From Robertmurraya massiliosenegalensis JC6 (lineage in GTDB: Bacteria; Bacillota; Bacilli; Bacillales; Cytobacillaceae), in NCBI RefSeq assembly GCF_000311725.1, contig NZ_HE978515.1, forward strand, positions 147,026 through 182,532: 35,507 nucleotides of DNA. Reading direction: 5' to 3'. Positions 19,327 through 26,867 of the stretch are shown one piece after another. Positions within the stretch are counted from its first letter, which is position 1. Each line of letters starts with the position of its first letter. A program made the translations under genes and the position numbers. Below the pieces are notes generated by a model, which saw only the letters and a program-made list of their open reading frames with translations, ran no database searches and was not told where the DNA came from.

Positions 19327-19422
19327 AATGTAACGAAGGTAAATGAAAAAACGAACAGCTTTAGCATCATTCACTCGAACACACTCTGGAATTCTAATAA
19401 TCAAATTGTGTAGCGTTACATT
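19327..19422. repeat. Spaced inverted repeat upstream of the YeiH-family gene
   Basis: AATGTAACG (19327-19335) recurs inverted as CGTTACATT (19414-19422). An AAAAAACGAA / TTTTTTCGTT pair lies close to the two arms. The region is the 5' flank of the leftward yeiH-like gene, so the pair may be paired regulator sites. No promoter was recognised with confidence. Confidence 0.4.
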
Positions 19423-19469
19423 TTTTCGTTTTTTAACTTTAGAAGCACGATTATGAAATTGATTCACAT

Positions 19470-19513
19470 AAAAAAGGGGATCAAAGAATTTGCTTCTTTA
19501 ACACCCTTTTTTT
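19470..19513 (-). terminator. Terminator after the sulfonate/nitrate-type importer
   Basis: Outer arms AAAAAAGGG (19470-19478) and CCCTTTTTTT (19504-19513), plus inner arms AAAGAA/TTCTTT, form a long hairpin flanked by A/T runs, 17 bases after the stop of the binding-protein gene. Confidence 0.8.
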
Positions 19514-19529
19514 ATCTAAATTGTGTTTA

Positions 19530-20540
19530 TTAACGACTTGCTGTAGCCGTGTTAATAAATTGGTCGTCAATTAATTCAGTGAAATTTGGCTGATCTTTTA
19601 AGAACTTTAATGTGTAAGAGCTATCTGCAAACGCTTGAACAGCGTCTTTATCTACTTCATATGTGAAGCCAATGCGCTCCCATGCAAGATCGACAACTTC
19701 TTGATCAAGTTCTTGACCTGTTGTTTCTTTAATATCCTTAATCGTTATTTCTTTTGCTTCTTGAGGATTTTCTTCAATGAATGTAACAGCTTCTTTATGG
19801 GCTGCCACGATTTTTTCAATCGTTTCATTATGGTTCTCAATCATGTCGCCACTTGTTACAAGGATAGAGGCTGGTAATGTTTCACCAAACGAAATTTCGT
19901 TCCACGGAATCACCACTTCTGCTCCTGTTTCCACTTGAATCTGTGCTGCCCAAGGTTCTGGTGCAACCGCAATATCAATTTTACCAGCTTGAAGCATAGC
20001 TGAATATTGTGCTGGATTTCCGGTTAAATGCTTCATCGTACCACCAATTCGTTCAGAAGTGATCCCGAGATCTTGTAAATATGTTTCATATTGGACGTCA
20101 TGTGTGCATCCTACAGCTGGTGTAATAAATGTCTTTCCTGCAAGATCCTCTGGTGAAGTAATTCCACTTCCCTCTCTGGCTAAAACAACAGTCCCACCAG
20201 TTGAAGCTCCTGCAATGATTCTTACATCAGCCCCTGTTGAATAGTTATTCATAGCTGGCCCTGGACCTACTAACCCGGCATCAATCTCACCTGTTTTCAA
20301 GGCCGTCATGAATGCTGCGCCATCAGCGAATGTTTTATATTCTACTGTTGTTCCATCGCCTAATTGTTGTTCAAAATAACCCTTATCCTTCGCAATCATT
20401 GCTGGAACGTGGTTAATATTCGGAAAATAACCAATCACCACTTTTTCATTTGCTCCATTTGCAGAATTTGATCCACAACCTGCTAAAATACCGACACATA
20501 ACATAAGCGTCATAAATATTAATAGTGATTTCTTTTTCAT
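19530..20540 (-). CDS. Substrate-binding lipoprotein, sulfonate/nitrate/taurine (SsuA/TauA/NMT1-like) type
   Basis: 336 residues with a lipoprotein signal ending GILAGC. The mature domain begins KVVIGYFPNINHVPAM, typical of the SsuA/TauA/NrtA superfamily. It continues with ALKTGEIDAGLVGPGPA and the family's APEPWAAQ segment. It is shorter than the nitrate-binding NrtA proteins, which favours a sulfonate or other small-molecule ligand. No SsuD or TauD desulfonation enzyme is in the window, so the substrate is unresolved. Nitrate is an alternative, because a nitrate reduction island lies a few kilobases away. It starts 27 bases after the permease, with AGGAGGGG before the ATG, and is the last gene of the operon. 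Confidence 0.85.
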   Translation of the reverse strand: MKKKSLLIFMTLMLCVGILAGCGSNSANGANEKVVIGYFPNINHVPAMIAKDKGYFEQQLGDGTTVEYKTFADGAAFMTALKTGEIDAGLVGPGPAMNNYSTGADVRIIAGASTGGTVVLAREGSGITSPEDLAGKTFITPAVGCTHDVQYETYLQDLGITSERIGGTMKHLTGNPAQYSAMLQAGKIDIAVAPEPWAAQIQVETGAEVVIPWNEISFGETLPASILVTSGDMIENHNETIEKIVAAHKEAVTFIEENPQEAKEITIKDIKETTGQELDQEVVDLAWERIGFTYEVDKDAVQAFADSSYTLKFLKDQPNFTELIDDQFINTATASR

Positions 20541-20567
20541 CTTTTCCCCTCCTAGTAAACTTTTTTT

Positions 20568-21323
20568 CTATGATTCTAGTCCCCATCGTTTCATTACTGA
20601 CTTCTCTACTCTGTTAAAAATAAGCTGATCGACAACAGAGCCAATTACTCCAATAATTACAATAACGCCTATGACAAGGCTCATATCACCAAAATCTGAT
20701 GCATATCGAAGAGTGTAACCTAATCCAGGACCTGTGCTTAACAACTCCCCTGCCATTAATGCTCTCCAGGCAAATGCCCAAGCAAGTCTTGCCCCCGTAA
20801 CTACATATGGGATGGAAGCCGGAAATACGACGCGGAAAAATAAATCCATTCCCTTTGATCCCATCGTTTGCGCAGCTCGTATATATAATGGAGAGACATT
20901 CTTTATGCCCATGCGCATATTTAAGGTCATTACAAACGTTCCACCAAGAACAACGACAAATATAACAGATACTTCATTCATCCCAAACCACATGATAGCA
21001 AGCGGGAGCCAAACAATACTTGGTACACTTTGTAGAGCTAAAATGAGTGAGCCAAGAGTATCATCAGCGTACTTTGATTTAGCGAGAAGAATACCAATTG
21101 CTGCTCCAAGGACAAGCGAAATGCCTAATCCAATAAATAATCGTTTGAAGCTGGCTACTAAATCATAAATGAGTGTTTTATCCTCAAATCCTGTTACAAG
21201 AGCATTGAACACCATGGTTGGAGATGGGAGAATAATCGGCATCCATAATTCAAGGCGGGAACCTAGCTCCCAAAGGAAAATAACAACAGCGAAAAAGATA
21301 ATTTGTCTTGTGAATTTTTTCAT
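20568..21323 (-). CDS. ABC importer permease, SsuC/TauC-type
   Basis: 251-residue permease with about six helices. The cytoplasmic coupling loop is RAAQTMGSKGMDLFFRVVFP, and ILPSPTMVF near residue 33 is characteristic of SsuC/TauC/NrtB permeases. Its ATG overlaps the ATPase stop (ATGA, 4 bases), so translation is coupled. It forms the channel as a homodimer with the ATPase encoded upstream. Confidence 0.9.
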   Translation of the reverse strand: MKKFTRQIIFFAVVIFLWELGSRLELWMPIILPSPTMVFNALVTGFEDKTLIYDLVASFKRLFIGLGISLVLGAAIGILLAKSKYADDTLGSLILALQSVPSIVWLPLAIMWFGMNEVSVIFVVVLGGTFVMTLNMRMGIKNVSPLYIRAAQTMGSKGMDLFFRVVFPASIPYVVTGARLAWAFAWRALMAGELLSTGPGLGYTLRYASDFGDMSLVIGVIVIIGVIGSVVDQLIFNRVEKSVMKRWGLES

Positions 21324-22096
21324 ATCGCTAATTCCTCACTAACAACCTTGTCAATTTCCTTTTTCAAGAAGCTCATGATATGCTCTTCAAGCTCCATCAC
21401 TTGCTGCTTATGCTCATGTCTTGGTCTTGGAATATCAACTTTAATATCCTCTAAAACAATTCCTGGCTTTGTCCCCATCACAATAATTCGATCAGATAGC
21501 TTAATAGATTCAGAGATACTATGTGTAACGAAGAGGATCGTTTTCTTCGTCTCCATCCAGATCGTTTCAAGCTGAACATGAAGTCTCGAACGAGTTTGTT
21601 CATCTAAAGCCCCAAATGGCTCATCCATTAATAATGTTTCCGGATCCATCGCTAGCGCTCTTGCAATCGCAACACGTTGTTGCATTCCACCTGAAAGTTC
21701 ATGAGGATAATGCTCCGTATATTTACCTAGTTGGACCATTTGCAAATACTTCATGGCTGCATCTACTGCTTCTTTTTTTGTCATCATTTTTTTTAATGGA
21801 AACATCACATTCTCTAACACATTTAACCAAGGAAAAAGTGCTGCCTGCTGAAACACCATCCCTCTGTCTCTTCCAGGTTTCGTCACTTTTGTCCCATTTA
21901 CTTGAACGACTCCATCTGTCGGTTTTGTTAAACCTGCAACAATGTTAAGAAGAGTTGATTTACCACATCCAGATGGTCCTAGAATGGAGATAAATTCGCC
22001 CTTATCAATGGATAAATTGATATCTTTTAAAATATCAACGGGCTGATTTTCTTTATTTAAATATTGTTTATCGATTTTATTGATGTCTATAAACAT
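21320..22096 (-). CDS. ABC importer ATPase, SsuB/TauB-type
   Basis: 258-residue ATPase. Walker A GPSGCGKST is at residues 40-48, with VFQQAALFPW as Q-loop, LSGGMQQRVAIARAL as signature, LLMDEPFGALDEQTR as Walker B and VTHSISES as switch. The QQAALFPWLNV sequence is typical of the SsuB/TauB/NrtD group. It is the first gene of the three-gene operon, directly behind a near-consensus promoter. Confidence 0.92.
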   Translation of the reverse strand: MFIDINKIDKQYLNKENQPVDILKDINLSIDKGEFISILGPSGCGKSTLLNIVAGLTKPTDGVVQVNGTKVTKPGRDRGMVFQQAALFPWLNVLENVMFPLKKMMTKKEAVDAAMKYLQMVQLGKYTEHYPHELSGGMQQRVAIARALAMDPETLLMDEPFGALDEQTRSRLHVQLETIWMETKKTILFVTHSISESIKLSDRIIVMGTKPGIVLEDIKVDIPRPRHEHKQQVMELEEHIMSFLKKEIDKVVSEELAI

Positions 22097-22150
22097 AAAT
22101 CCACACCTATTCTAATAAATCTTATCATAATACTCGGATTACATGGTTTT

Positions 22151-22178
22151 ATTATATGTGATTTTCCAACAATGTCAA
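22151..22178 (-). promoter_or_regulatory. SigmaA promoter of the sulfonate/nitrate-type importer operon
   Basis: On the minus strand TTGACA (22178-22173), a 16-base spacer and TATAAT (22156-22151) match the vegetative consensus exactly. The -10 is about 55 bases before the ATPase ATG. A 10-base palindrome, GGTTTAAACC (22190-22199), lies just upstream of the -35 and may bind an activator. The short leader leaves no room for a riboswitch. Confidence 0.85.
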
Positions 22179-22208
22179 CCATTAAATAGGGTTTAAACCA
22201 TTTCCAAA

Positions 22209-22241
22209 AAAAATAGAGCTAACCATCTTTCTTGTTAGCTC
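22209..22241 (-). terminator. Terminator of the 53-residue protein gene
   Basis: GAGCTAAC (22216-22223) pairs perfectly with GTTAGCTC (22234-22241), and on the minus strand a TATTTTTTTT tract follows. The stop codon of the small gene (22219-22221) lies inside the stem, which ties the terminator to that gene. Confidence 0.85.
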
Positions 22242-22380
22242 CCTCTTGTTCAGTTAGTTCAAGCTCATCTCGCATACGTTCTTCTTCTTCGTCAACACTA
22301 ATCCGAGCGATTTGTTCCACTAATTGATGATGTACTACATCCATGTCTTCTTGACAATGAAATGGTTCTTTTTTTCTCAT
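22219..22380 (-). CDS. Small acidic protein of 53 residues, unknown function
   Basis: The reading frame runs from MRKKEPFHCQEDMDVVHHQL through a Glu-rich stretch (VDEEEERMRDELEL) to EGANKKDG. It has a ribosome site (GAGGGA) about 9 bases before the ATG and a strong terminator whose stem contains its stop codon, so it appears to be a real monocistronic gene. It is predicted helical and strongly charged, with one Cys and two adjacent His. It has no membrane segment or signal. I do not recognise the family. Confidence 0.65.
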   Translation of the reverse strand: MRKKEPFHCQEDMDVVHHQLVEQIARISVDEEEERMRDELELTEQEGANKKDG

Positions 22381-22509
22381 GAAAGCCACTCCCTCACTTC
22401 TTCATTCAATAATTATGGCACTTTTCGCAACCATTGTTGCTATTTAGTCATAGATTGACCTACATGAATGAATTTATTCAAGGGAACTTTACTTTTAAAG
22501 ACTTGAAAA

Positions 22510-23088
22510 TTACTCAAACGCTATCCCGACGAGTCGAGAAATGGCTCGACAGAACTTCTTCCAATTTTCTGGGAAGGTTTGAAGTCCTTCGCTTTCATAT
22601 ACTTTGCCCTTTGTTCTCAGTGTAACAGACCAATTCGTTCCATCTAATAATAGGGAATCAGGTTGATAATCTCTTTCCCAATCCCATATTTTTAATCTTA
22701 TAATTTCTTTTTTAAACTTCTCTACATCCCCAATGTAAATCGTTCTTTCTTCTCGAACTTTTTTCATAAAACCATCGTTATTCCATTCAAACATGAAAAA
22801 CCGCTGTTGAATAAAATCCACTTCTAGTTTAAATGATGGTCCAGGAAAACCTCCGACAGTAGCAGATAAAGAGAGAAGCTCCTTCTCTTTTCTTATCGAA
22901 ACGATATCATCATTTACATTGAATAAATCTTTTTTTCTACTGACGACGGATTTTACATGGGATACTTGAACTGGATTTTTATTTTTATTACTCGTCCAGT
23001 TTCTTTCATTCATTTCTTCACAAATTGCATGAAAAGAAACAGGTCCGTTTTTTTCTAAAATATCAATTATCATCTCATACATGTTCAT
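22510..23088 (-). CDS. HARE-HTH-like domain protein, unknown function
   Basis: About 192 residues. The N-terminal ~65 residues (YEMIIDILEKNGPVSFHAIC ... VVSRKKDLFNV) have the pattern of the HARE-HTH winged-helix fold, also found in the delta subunit of RNA polymerase. The C-terminal part ends in TFPENWKKFCRAISRLVG, reminiscent of small beta domains that bind a Trp/aromatic ligand, but I cannot name it. A longer frame opens at 23100, but there AAGGA abuts the ATG. The ATG at 23088 has the ribosome site 12 bases upstream and is preferred. It appears monocistronic. A nucleic-acid-related role is inference from the N-terminal fold. Confidence 0.6.
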   Translation of the reverse strand: MNMYEMIIDILEKNGPVSFHAICEEMNERNWTSNKNKNPVQVSHVKSVVSRKKDLFNVNDDIVSIRKEKELLSLSATVGGFPGPSFKLEVDFIQQRFFMFEWNNDGFMKKVREERTIYIGDVEKFKKEIIRLKIWDWERDYQPDSLLLDGTNWSVTLRTKGKVYESEGLQTFPENWKKFCRAISRLVGIAFE

Positions 23089-23100
23089 GATTAAGCCCAT

Positions 23101-23425
23101 TCCTTCAGGTTTCTAATATTCTTGGAGTACGTTCCAGTTTGAAAATGATTATCTGAATTGAATTATATAATATTTTCTGCAATTTGACTGTAACAAAGTG
23201 CACGCTGAGGGAAAAATAGCACTTCACTTGCTCATTTTATTTCAAAAGCATCGCTAAAGGCATATGATACGAGCAAAAATCCTCTTGTCAACTTGGAGCG
23301 CCTGCAAAATCTAATTCATCCTTCAAAGTTTGAAAATCATGACATACAAAAGAGATCTGGAGAACATATTCTCTCTAGACCTCTCATGAACAATCATCAA
23401 CTCTTGAAATCAAAGTAACGATTGA
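23101..23425. other. Intergenic stretch without a recognised gene
   Basis: 325 bases between two leftward genes. The rightmost 75 bases contain the terminator of the coiled-coil gene. A + strand frame of about 69 codons without a start (about 23212-23418, containing AYDTSKNPLVNLERL) is open; it may be chance or a decayed gene end. TATAAT on the minus strand near 23166 lacks a matching -35. Confidence 0.5.
23347..23385 (-). terminator. Imperfect terminator after the coiled-coil gene
   Basis: On the minus strand an AGAGGTCTAGAGAGAA arm faces TTCTCCAGATCTCT with a small bulge, and TTTTGT follows. It is about 40 bases after the stop at 23426. Confidence 0.5.
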
Positions 23426-23767
23426 CTATCCTTTTAGTATTAAAATTTCTTCTTCGGTTTTTGCAATTTTCAAAAGTTGACTATCCAGCCTTTTATTCAC
23501 ATCTTGCAGATGAAGTTGATAGGCCTTTTCTAATCTCGTTATCGCTTCATTCATGACACTTGTCCATTGTTCTGTTGGTTGACCTTCAAGTCGAAAAAGA
23601 ATATCTTTTATATCAGTTAAATCAATTTGATTAACAATCACGCGGTGTTCAATGCTATCTATTTTTTCAAGCTTGGAAAGTCTCTCATCTATCGCCGCAA
23701 ACTTCTTATCTATATTAGAATTCATTTGATTCAATAATTCAGTAATCCCTTGCAGTTCTTTCTCCAT
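23426..23767 (-). CDS. Small coiled-coil protein, unknown function
   Basis: 113 residues, almost entirely heptad-like helix: ITELLNQMNSNIDKKFAAID, ERLSKLEKIDSIEHRV, and a second helix TRLEKAYQLHLQDVNKRLD. There is no Cys, membrane segment or signal. The ATG at 23767 has GGAAGGGAG about 9 bases upstream. A TTG two codons earlier (23773) would sit too close to that site. A 19-base palindrome lies about 50 bases upstream, in the region shared with the divergent ECF sigma gene. Similar short coiled-coil proteins are common in Bacillaceae and uncharacterised. Confidence 0.65.
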   Translation of the reverse strand: MEKELQGITELLNQMNSNIDKKFAAIDERLSKLEKIDSIEHRVIVNQIDLTDIKDILFRLEGQPTEQWTSVMNEAITRLEKAYQLHLQDVNKRLDSQLLKIAKTEEEILILKG

Positions 23768-23815
23768 ATTCAATTACTCCCTTCCAATATAGATATTGTA
23801 ACATTTACACAGTAG

Positions 23816-23834
23816 AAATATTGTTACAATATTT
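23816..23834. promoter_or_regulatory. 19-base palindrome in the divergent region before the coiled-coil gene
   Basis: AAATATTGTTACAATATTT is a perfect inverted repeat around one central T. A related half, GATATTGTAACATTT (23792-23806), lies 25 bases away, nearer the coiled-coil gene. The pair looks like a two-site operator for that gene or for the divergent sigma factor gene. It does not match Fnr, Rex or PerR sites that I know. Confidence 0.45.
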
Positions 23835-24011
23835 AGCTAAATCGGTGACGATTTTTCAACATTTCAAAATGGCGATTGACAATACATTTGTAAGTAATAT
23901 TAAAAATTTCAGCGTTATTTTTCAAAATGAGCAAACTTTTTTATCAACCTTTTGGTATTAGTATATAGAAATGCATTTCAAGCAAGTTCTCGAGAGGAGT
24001 GGGAATATTCC

Positions 24012-24545
24012 ATGGATACATCATTGCTTAAACGTATTAAATCAGGTGATAAAGAAGCTTTTCGAACCTTTTATAATCAACAAATTGATAAAGCGTTACG
24101 CGTAGCGATATTAATAACGAAAAATCGCGAACTAGCGAAAGAAGCCACCCAGGAAACTTTTATACGTGTATATAAAAACTTATCATCTTATGATTCGAAG
24201 AGACCTTTTGATCCCTGGTTCTATCGAATCTTAACAAATGAATGTAACCGAATTATGAAAAAAGAATCAAAAATGAACTACCACAAAGAGTATCTCGATA
24301 TTGATGTGAAAGATTCATCACATAAGACTGAGGATTTCTCCGAATTAAATGAGGCGATCCAGTCTCTAAACGAGCTCTATCGGATTCCGATTATTTTAAA
24401 ATATCTCAAAGGTTTCTCAGAACGAGAAATCTCAACTGTATTAGAAACGAATCAAAACACAATCAAATCACGACTTCACAAGGGCAGATCGTTATTAAGA
24501 GATTATTTAAACGACCTTGAGGATAGGGGGAAAAAGCATGTTTAA
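24012..24545 (+). CDS. ECF-type RNA polymerase sigma factor
   Basis: 177 residues from the ATG at 24012, preceded by AGGAGTGGG. An upstream in-frame start at 23952 has no ribosome site. Region 2 is at about 20-80 (LAKEATQETFIRVYKNL, PFDPWFYRILTNEC). Region 4 is at about 115-170 (IPIILKYLKGFSEREISTVL, NTIKSRLHKGRSLLRDYL). It would direct RNA polymerase to envelope-stress or similar promoters when released by its membrane partner, whose gene overlaps it by 8 bases. Upstream, TCAACCTTTT resembles an ECF -35 element, but no matching CGT-type -10 is visible, so autoregulation is unproven. Confidence 0.9.
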   Translation: MDTSLLKRIKSGDKEAFRTFYNQQIDKALRVAILITKNRELAKEATQETFIRVYKNLSSYDSKRPFDPWFYRILTNECNRIMKKESKMNYHKEYLDIDVKDSSHKTEDFSELNEAIQSLNELYRIPIILKYLKGFSEREISTVLETNQNTIKSRLHKGRSLLRDYLNDLEDRGKKHV

Positions 24546-25290
24546 GGATGAGGATAAAAAAATTGAGGAGAGCTTAGAAGAAATGTCAAACTTCCACCCT
24601 AAAGAAAAAGAAGAAATTTGGAATAGCATTGAAAAAGAATTATTTGCTGATGAAAAGAAGAAAGAGATCAAAAAAACCAAACCCATTAAGAGAAAATTAA
24701 CGATACTAGTGGCTGCCGCAGCCGTGGTGTTCCTCTCATTTGGTTCACAATCTGAAACGGGAAGCGCCTTAGTTGATAAAGTCAAATCGATGTTTGAGCC
24801 TGAAAAGGAAATTATCCAAAGTATCGAGGGAATGGATGAAGGTACGAATCTTACATTAAATGCAGGGAAAGAAGCAGAATATGTTATCTATATAGACGAA
24901 GAACGTTATGTCATGGAGGAGACGGAAGCCGGAGACGTTATTACACCTAAAGAACCTCTTGAAGAACGCTATCCAGAAGTATCTATGACGATAACGCAAC
25001 GAAAGGATCAACCAGCTAATGAAGCATTAGCTGAAATTAAAGATGAGATATTAGCCGATTACCCGAATGTCATACTTGATGAAAAAACGAATGAACCTTT
25101 ACCTGGTCATATGTTTTTAGCTAAGAAGGATGGACATGACTGGGATAATGAGCTGACAAAAGTATATGTTCTTGATAATGGGTCAGGTGGTAGCTTTATT
25201 ATTCAACAGAAATACTTCTCTATTGCGGAAGAAGGACATGGAGCAAGATTTGATACAATGCTCAAGGAATTCCACATCGTAGAAGACTAA
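24538..25290 (+). CDS. Membrane anti-sigma factor (non-zinc type), partner of the ECF sigma factor
   Basis: 250 residues from the ATG at 24538, which has GGATAGGGGG 7 bases upstream; an earlier in-frame start lies inside that site. The cytoplasmic N-terminus (about 1-47) is charged and lacks the HxxxCxxC of zinc anti-sigma factors. One membrane helix follows at about 48-66 (KLTILVAAAAVVFLSFG), then about 180 extracytoplasmic residues with no recognised catalytic motif. By position and topology it holds the sigma factor at the membrane. Its outer domain would sense the signal (inference). A strong bidirectional terminator follows. Confidence 0.8.
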   Translation: MFKDEDKKIEESLEEMSNFHPKEKEEIWNSIEKELFADEKKKEIKKTKPIKRKLTILVAAAAVVFLSFGSQSETGSALVDKVKSMFEPEKEIIQSIEGMDEGTNLTLNAGKEAEYVIYIDEERYVMEETEAGDVITPKEPLEERYPEVSMTITQRKDQPANEALAEIKDEILADYPNVILDEKTNEPLPGHMFLAKKDGHDWDNELTKVYVLDNGSGGSFIIQQKYFSIAEEGHGARFDTMLKEFHIVED

Positions 25291-25297
25291 TACAACT

Positions 25298-25340
25298 AAA
25301 AAAGGACAGTTATCGCAGAATATGATGACTGTCCTTTCAT
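25298..25340. terminator. Bidirectional terminator between anti-sigma gene and nre operon
   Basis: AAAGGACAGT (25301-25310) pairs perfectly with ACTGTCCTTT (25328-25337), with A-run and T-rich flanks, between two convergent transcription units. Confidence 0.88.
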
Positions 25341-25341
25341 T

Positions 25342-26355
25342 TCAAATCGGCACCTCAAAAATCACTTTTGTACCTTTATCGACTATAGATTGAATTTGCA
25401 ATATCCCACTAACAGCACGGGCTCTTTCCTCCATACTAAATAGTCCGACCCCTCTTTGTGCTTTCTGCTGGTTAAACCCTCTACCAAAATCCTCTACTAG
25501 CACTCTAACCGAGTTGTCTAATTCTCTTATTGTGACAGTCGCTTTTTCCGATTCTGCATATTTACGTGTATTTGTCAGTGCTTCTTGAATAATTCGATAG
25601 ATCGCTACTTCTTTGTTAGACGAAATTCTTCTATTTATATGGCAATCTAATTCTACATCGATGCCATAATGCTTTGAATAACGAGTTAAGTACGAGCGAA
25701 TCGCAGGGATAAGTCCCAAATCATCCAGTACTGAGGGACGTAACTCCCATGAAATTTTTCGAATCTCTTCTATTAACTCTGATGCTTCATGTTGTAGCTG
25801 ATCAATGAGTGGATGGGACACTTCTGCTTGGAGAAGATTGATCGTAATCAAATGGCTATAAAGATTTTGACCAATTCCATCATGAAGGTCTCGAGAAAGT
25901 TTCTTTCTCTCATCTTCCTGAACGTCGATTAATCTGGTCATCATTTGCTTCAACTCAGCTTCGATTTTCATTCGCTTCGTAATTTCATAGCGAATCGCCA
26001 AATATTGATAAGGTCGCCCTTCTTCCGTTAAAAATGGAACAATCGTAGTATCAACCCAATAGTAATTTCCAGTTTTTGCACGATTACGAATTTCACCCTT
26101 CCACACTTTCCCTGAAGAAATCGTTCTCCACATGTCACGAAAAAATTCCTTCGGATGATATTGGGAGTTTACGATTCGGTGATCTTTCCCGATTAATTCC
26201 TCTTTTGAATAGGCCGAGATTTCACAAAACTTATCATTTACATATTGAATAATACCTCTTTGATCCGTATACGCCACAATGGCAGATGCATCTAATGCAT
26301 ATTTTAAATCTAATAATTCTTTATATGGTTGTGAAAAGTTCGACTCCATATTCAT
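25342..26355 (-). CDS. PAS-domain histidine kinase of the NreB/NarX output class
   Basis: 337-residue soluble kinase. The PAS domain spans about 15-130 (GIIQYVNDKFCEIS, YHPKEFFRDMW, VWKGEIRNRAKTG, YYWVDTTIVPF). A short linker leads to the HisKA_3 dimerisation helix with phosphorylated His158 in LSRDLHDGIGQNL. A C-terminal HATPase follows (EALTNTRKYAES, EDFGRGF, GVGLFSMEERA). Staphylococcal NreB senses oxygen with a [4Fe-4S] cluster held by four PAS cysteines. Here the PAS domain has only one Cys (residue 44), so it cannot bind that cluster and may carry haem, flavin or another ligand. It is 15 bases behind nreA and is the last gene of the nre operon. Its partner is presumably the NreC encoded two genes upstream. 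Confidence 0.85.
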   Translation of the reverse strand: MNMESNFSQPYKELLDLKYALDASAIVAYTDQRGIIQYVNDKFCEISAYSKEELIGKDHRIVNSQYHPKEFFRDMWRTISSGKVWKGEIRNRAKTGNYYWVDTTIVPFLTEEGRPYQYLAIRYEITKRMKIEAELKQMMTRLIDVQEDERKKLSRDLHDGIGQNLYSHLITINLLQAEVSHPLIDQLQHEASELIEEIRKISWELRPSVLDDLGLIPAIRSYLTRYSKHYGIDVELDCHINRRISSNKEVAIYRIIQEALTNTRKYAESEKATVTIRELDNSVRVLVEDFGRGFNQQKAQRGVGLFSMEERARAVSGILQIQSIVDKGTKVIFEVPI

Positions 26356-26370
26356 TTTTTCACCTCAATT

Positions 26371-26817
26371 TTATTCCGCATTTATAATCTTCTCAATACG
26401 ACTTGAGGCCGCTTTTACCAACAATTTATCTTGAACTGAAAGGGACTGGTTTGATCGATTTCCTATTAACAGCACCCCTTTTGCCATCCCCTTAAATTGA
26501 ACAGGTACTGCAAAGGAATAAATAAGCTTCTCTGCTAGCATAATGGGATATTCCAATGCCTTTCCGACGATATCATTTGGGAAGTCTTCAATGGTCATTG
26601 CTCCTCCAGTAGATATGACTCTTCCTGCAATCCCTTTTCCATATCGAACAGAAATCAACTTGTATTTTTCGTTGTAGTTACCTGCTGCAATATGCCATTT
26701 AATATCTGGTCCAATCGTATTCTGAAAAGCGAAGCCTACAAAATCACAATGAATCTGCGCTTTGATCTGCTCGCATTCTCTTAAAATGGGGTCATAGTTT
26801 TTACTTTTATTAAACAT
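26371..26817 (-). CDS. nreA: GAF-domain nitrate sensor NreA-like
   Basis: 148 residues forming a single GAF domain. Known NreA proteins bind nitrate and hold the NreB kinase inactive until nitrate is present. Visible features are DFVGFAFQN, WHIAAGNYN with Trp41, YGKGIAGRVISTGGAM, and the strand LIYSFAVPVQF with Tyr100. The Trp and Tyr stand where the nitrate pocket residues of staphylococcal NreA occur, as far as I can align by eye. It lies between nreC and the PAS kinase gene and is adjacent to narK and a nitrate reductase operon, which strongly supports the assignment. Confidence 0.8.
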   Translation of the reverse strand: MFNKSKNYDPILRECEQIKAQIHCDFVGFAFQNTIGPDIKWHIAAGNYNEKYKLISVRYGKGIAGRVISTGGAMTIEDFPNDIVGKALEYPIMLAEKLIYSFAVPVQFKGMAKGVLLIGNRSNQSLSVQDKLLVKAASSRIEKIINAE

Positions 26818-26867
26818 CGAAACCTTCCTTTATAAAGACTCAATTCACCTTAAAAACCAAATTGAAT

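Noticed and set aside
23212-23418. Open + strand frame of about 69 codons with plausible amino acid composition (AYDTSKNPLVNLERL)
   Set aside because: It has no start codon or ribosome site, and a frame of this length can arise by chance. A decayed gene fragment is possible but not supportable.
25342-26355. Assignment of the PAS kinase as a true oxygen-sensing Fe-S NreB
   Set aside because: Only one Cys lies in the PAS domain; the four-Cys cluster site is absent.
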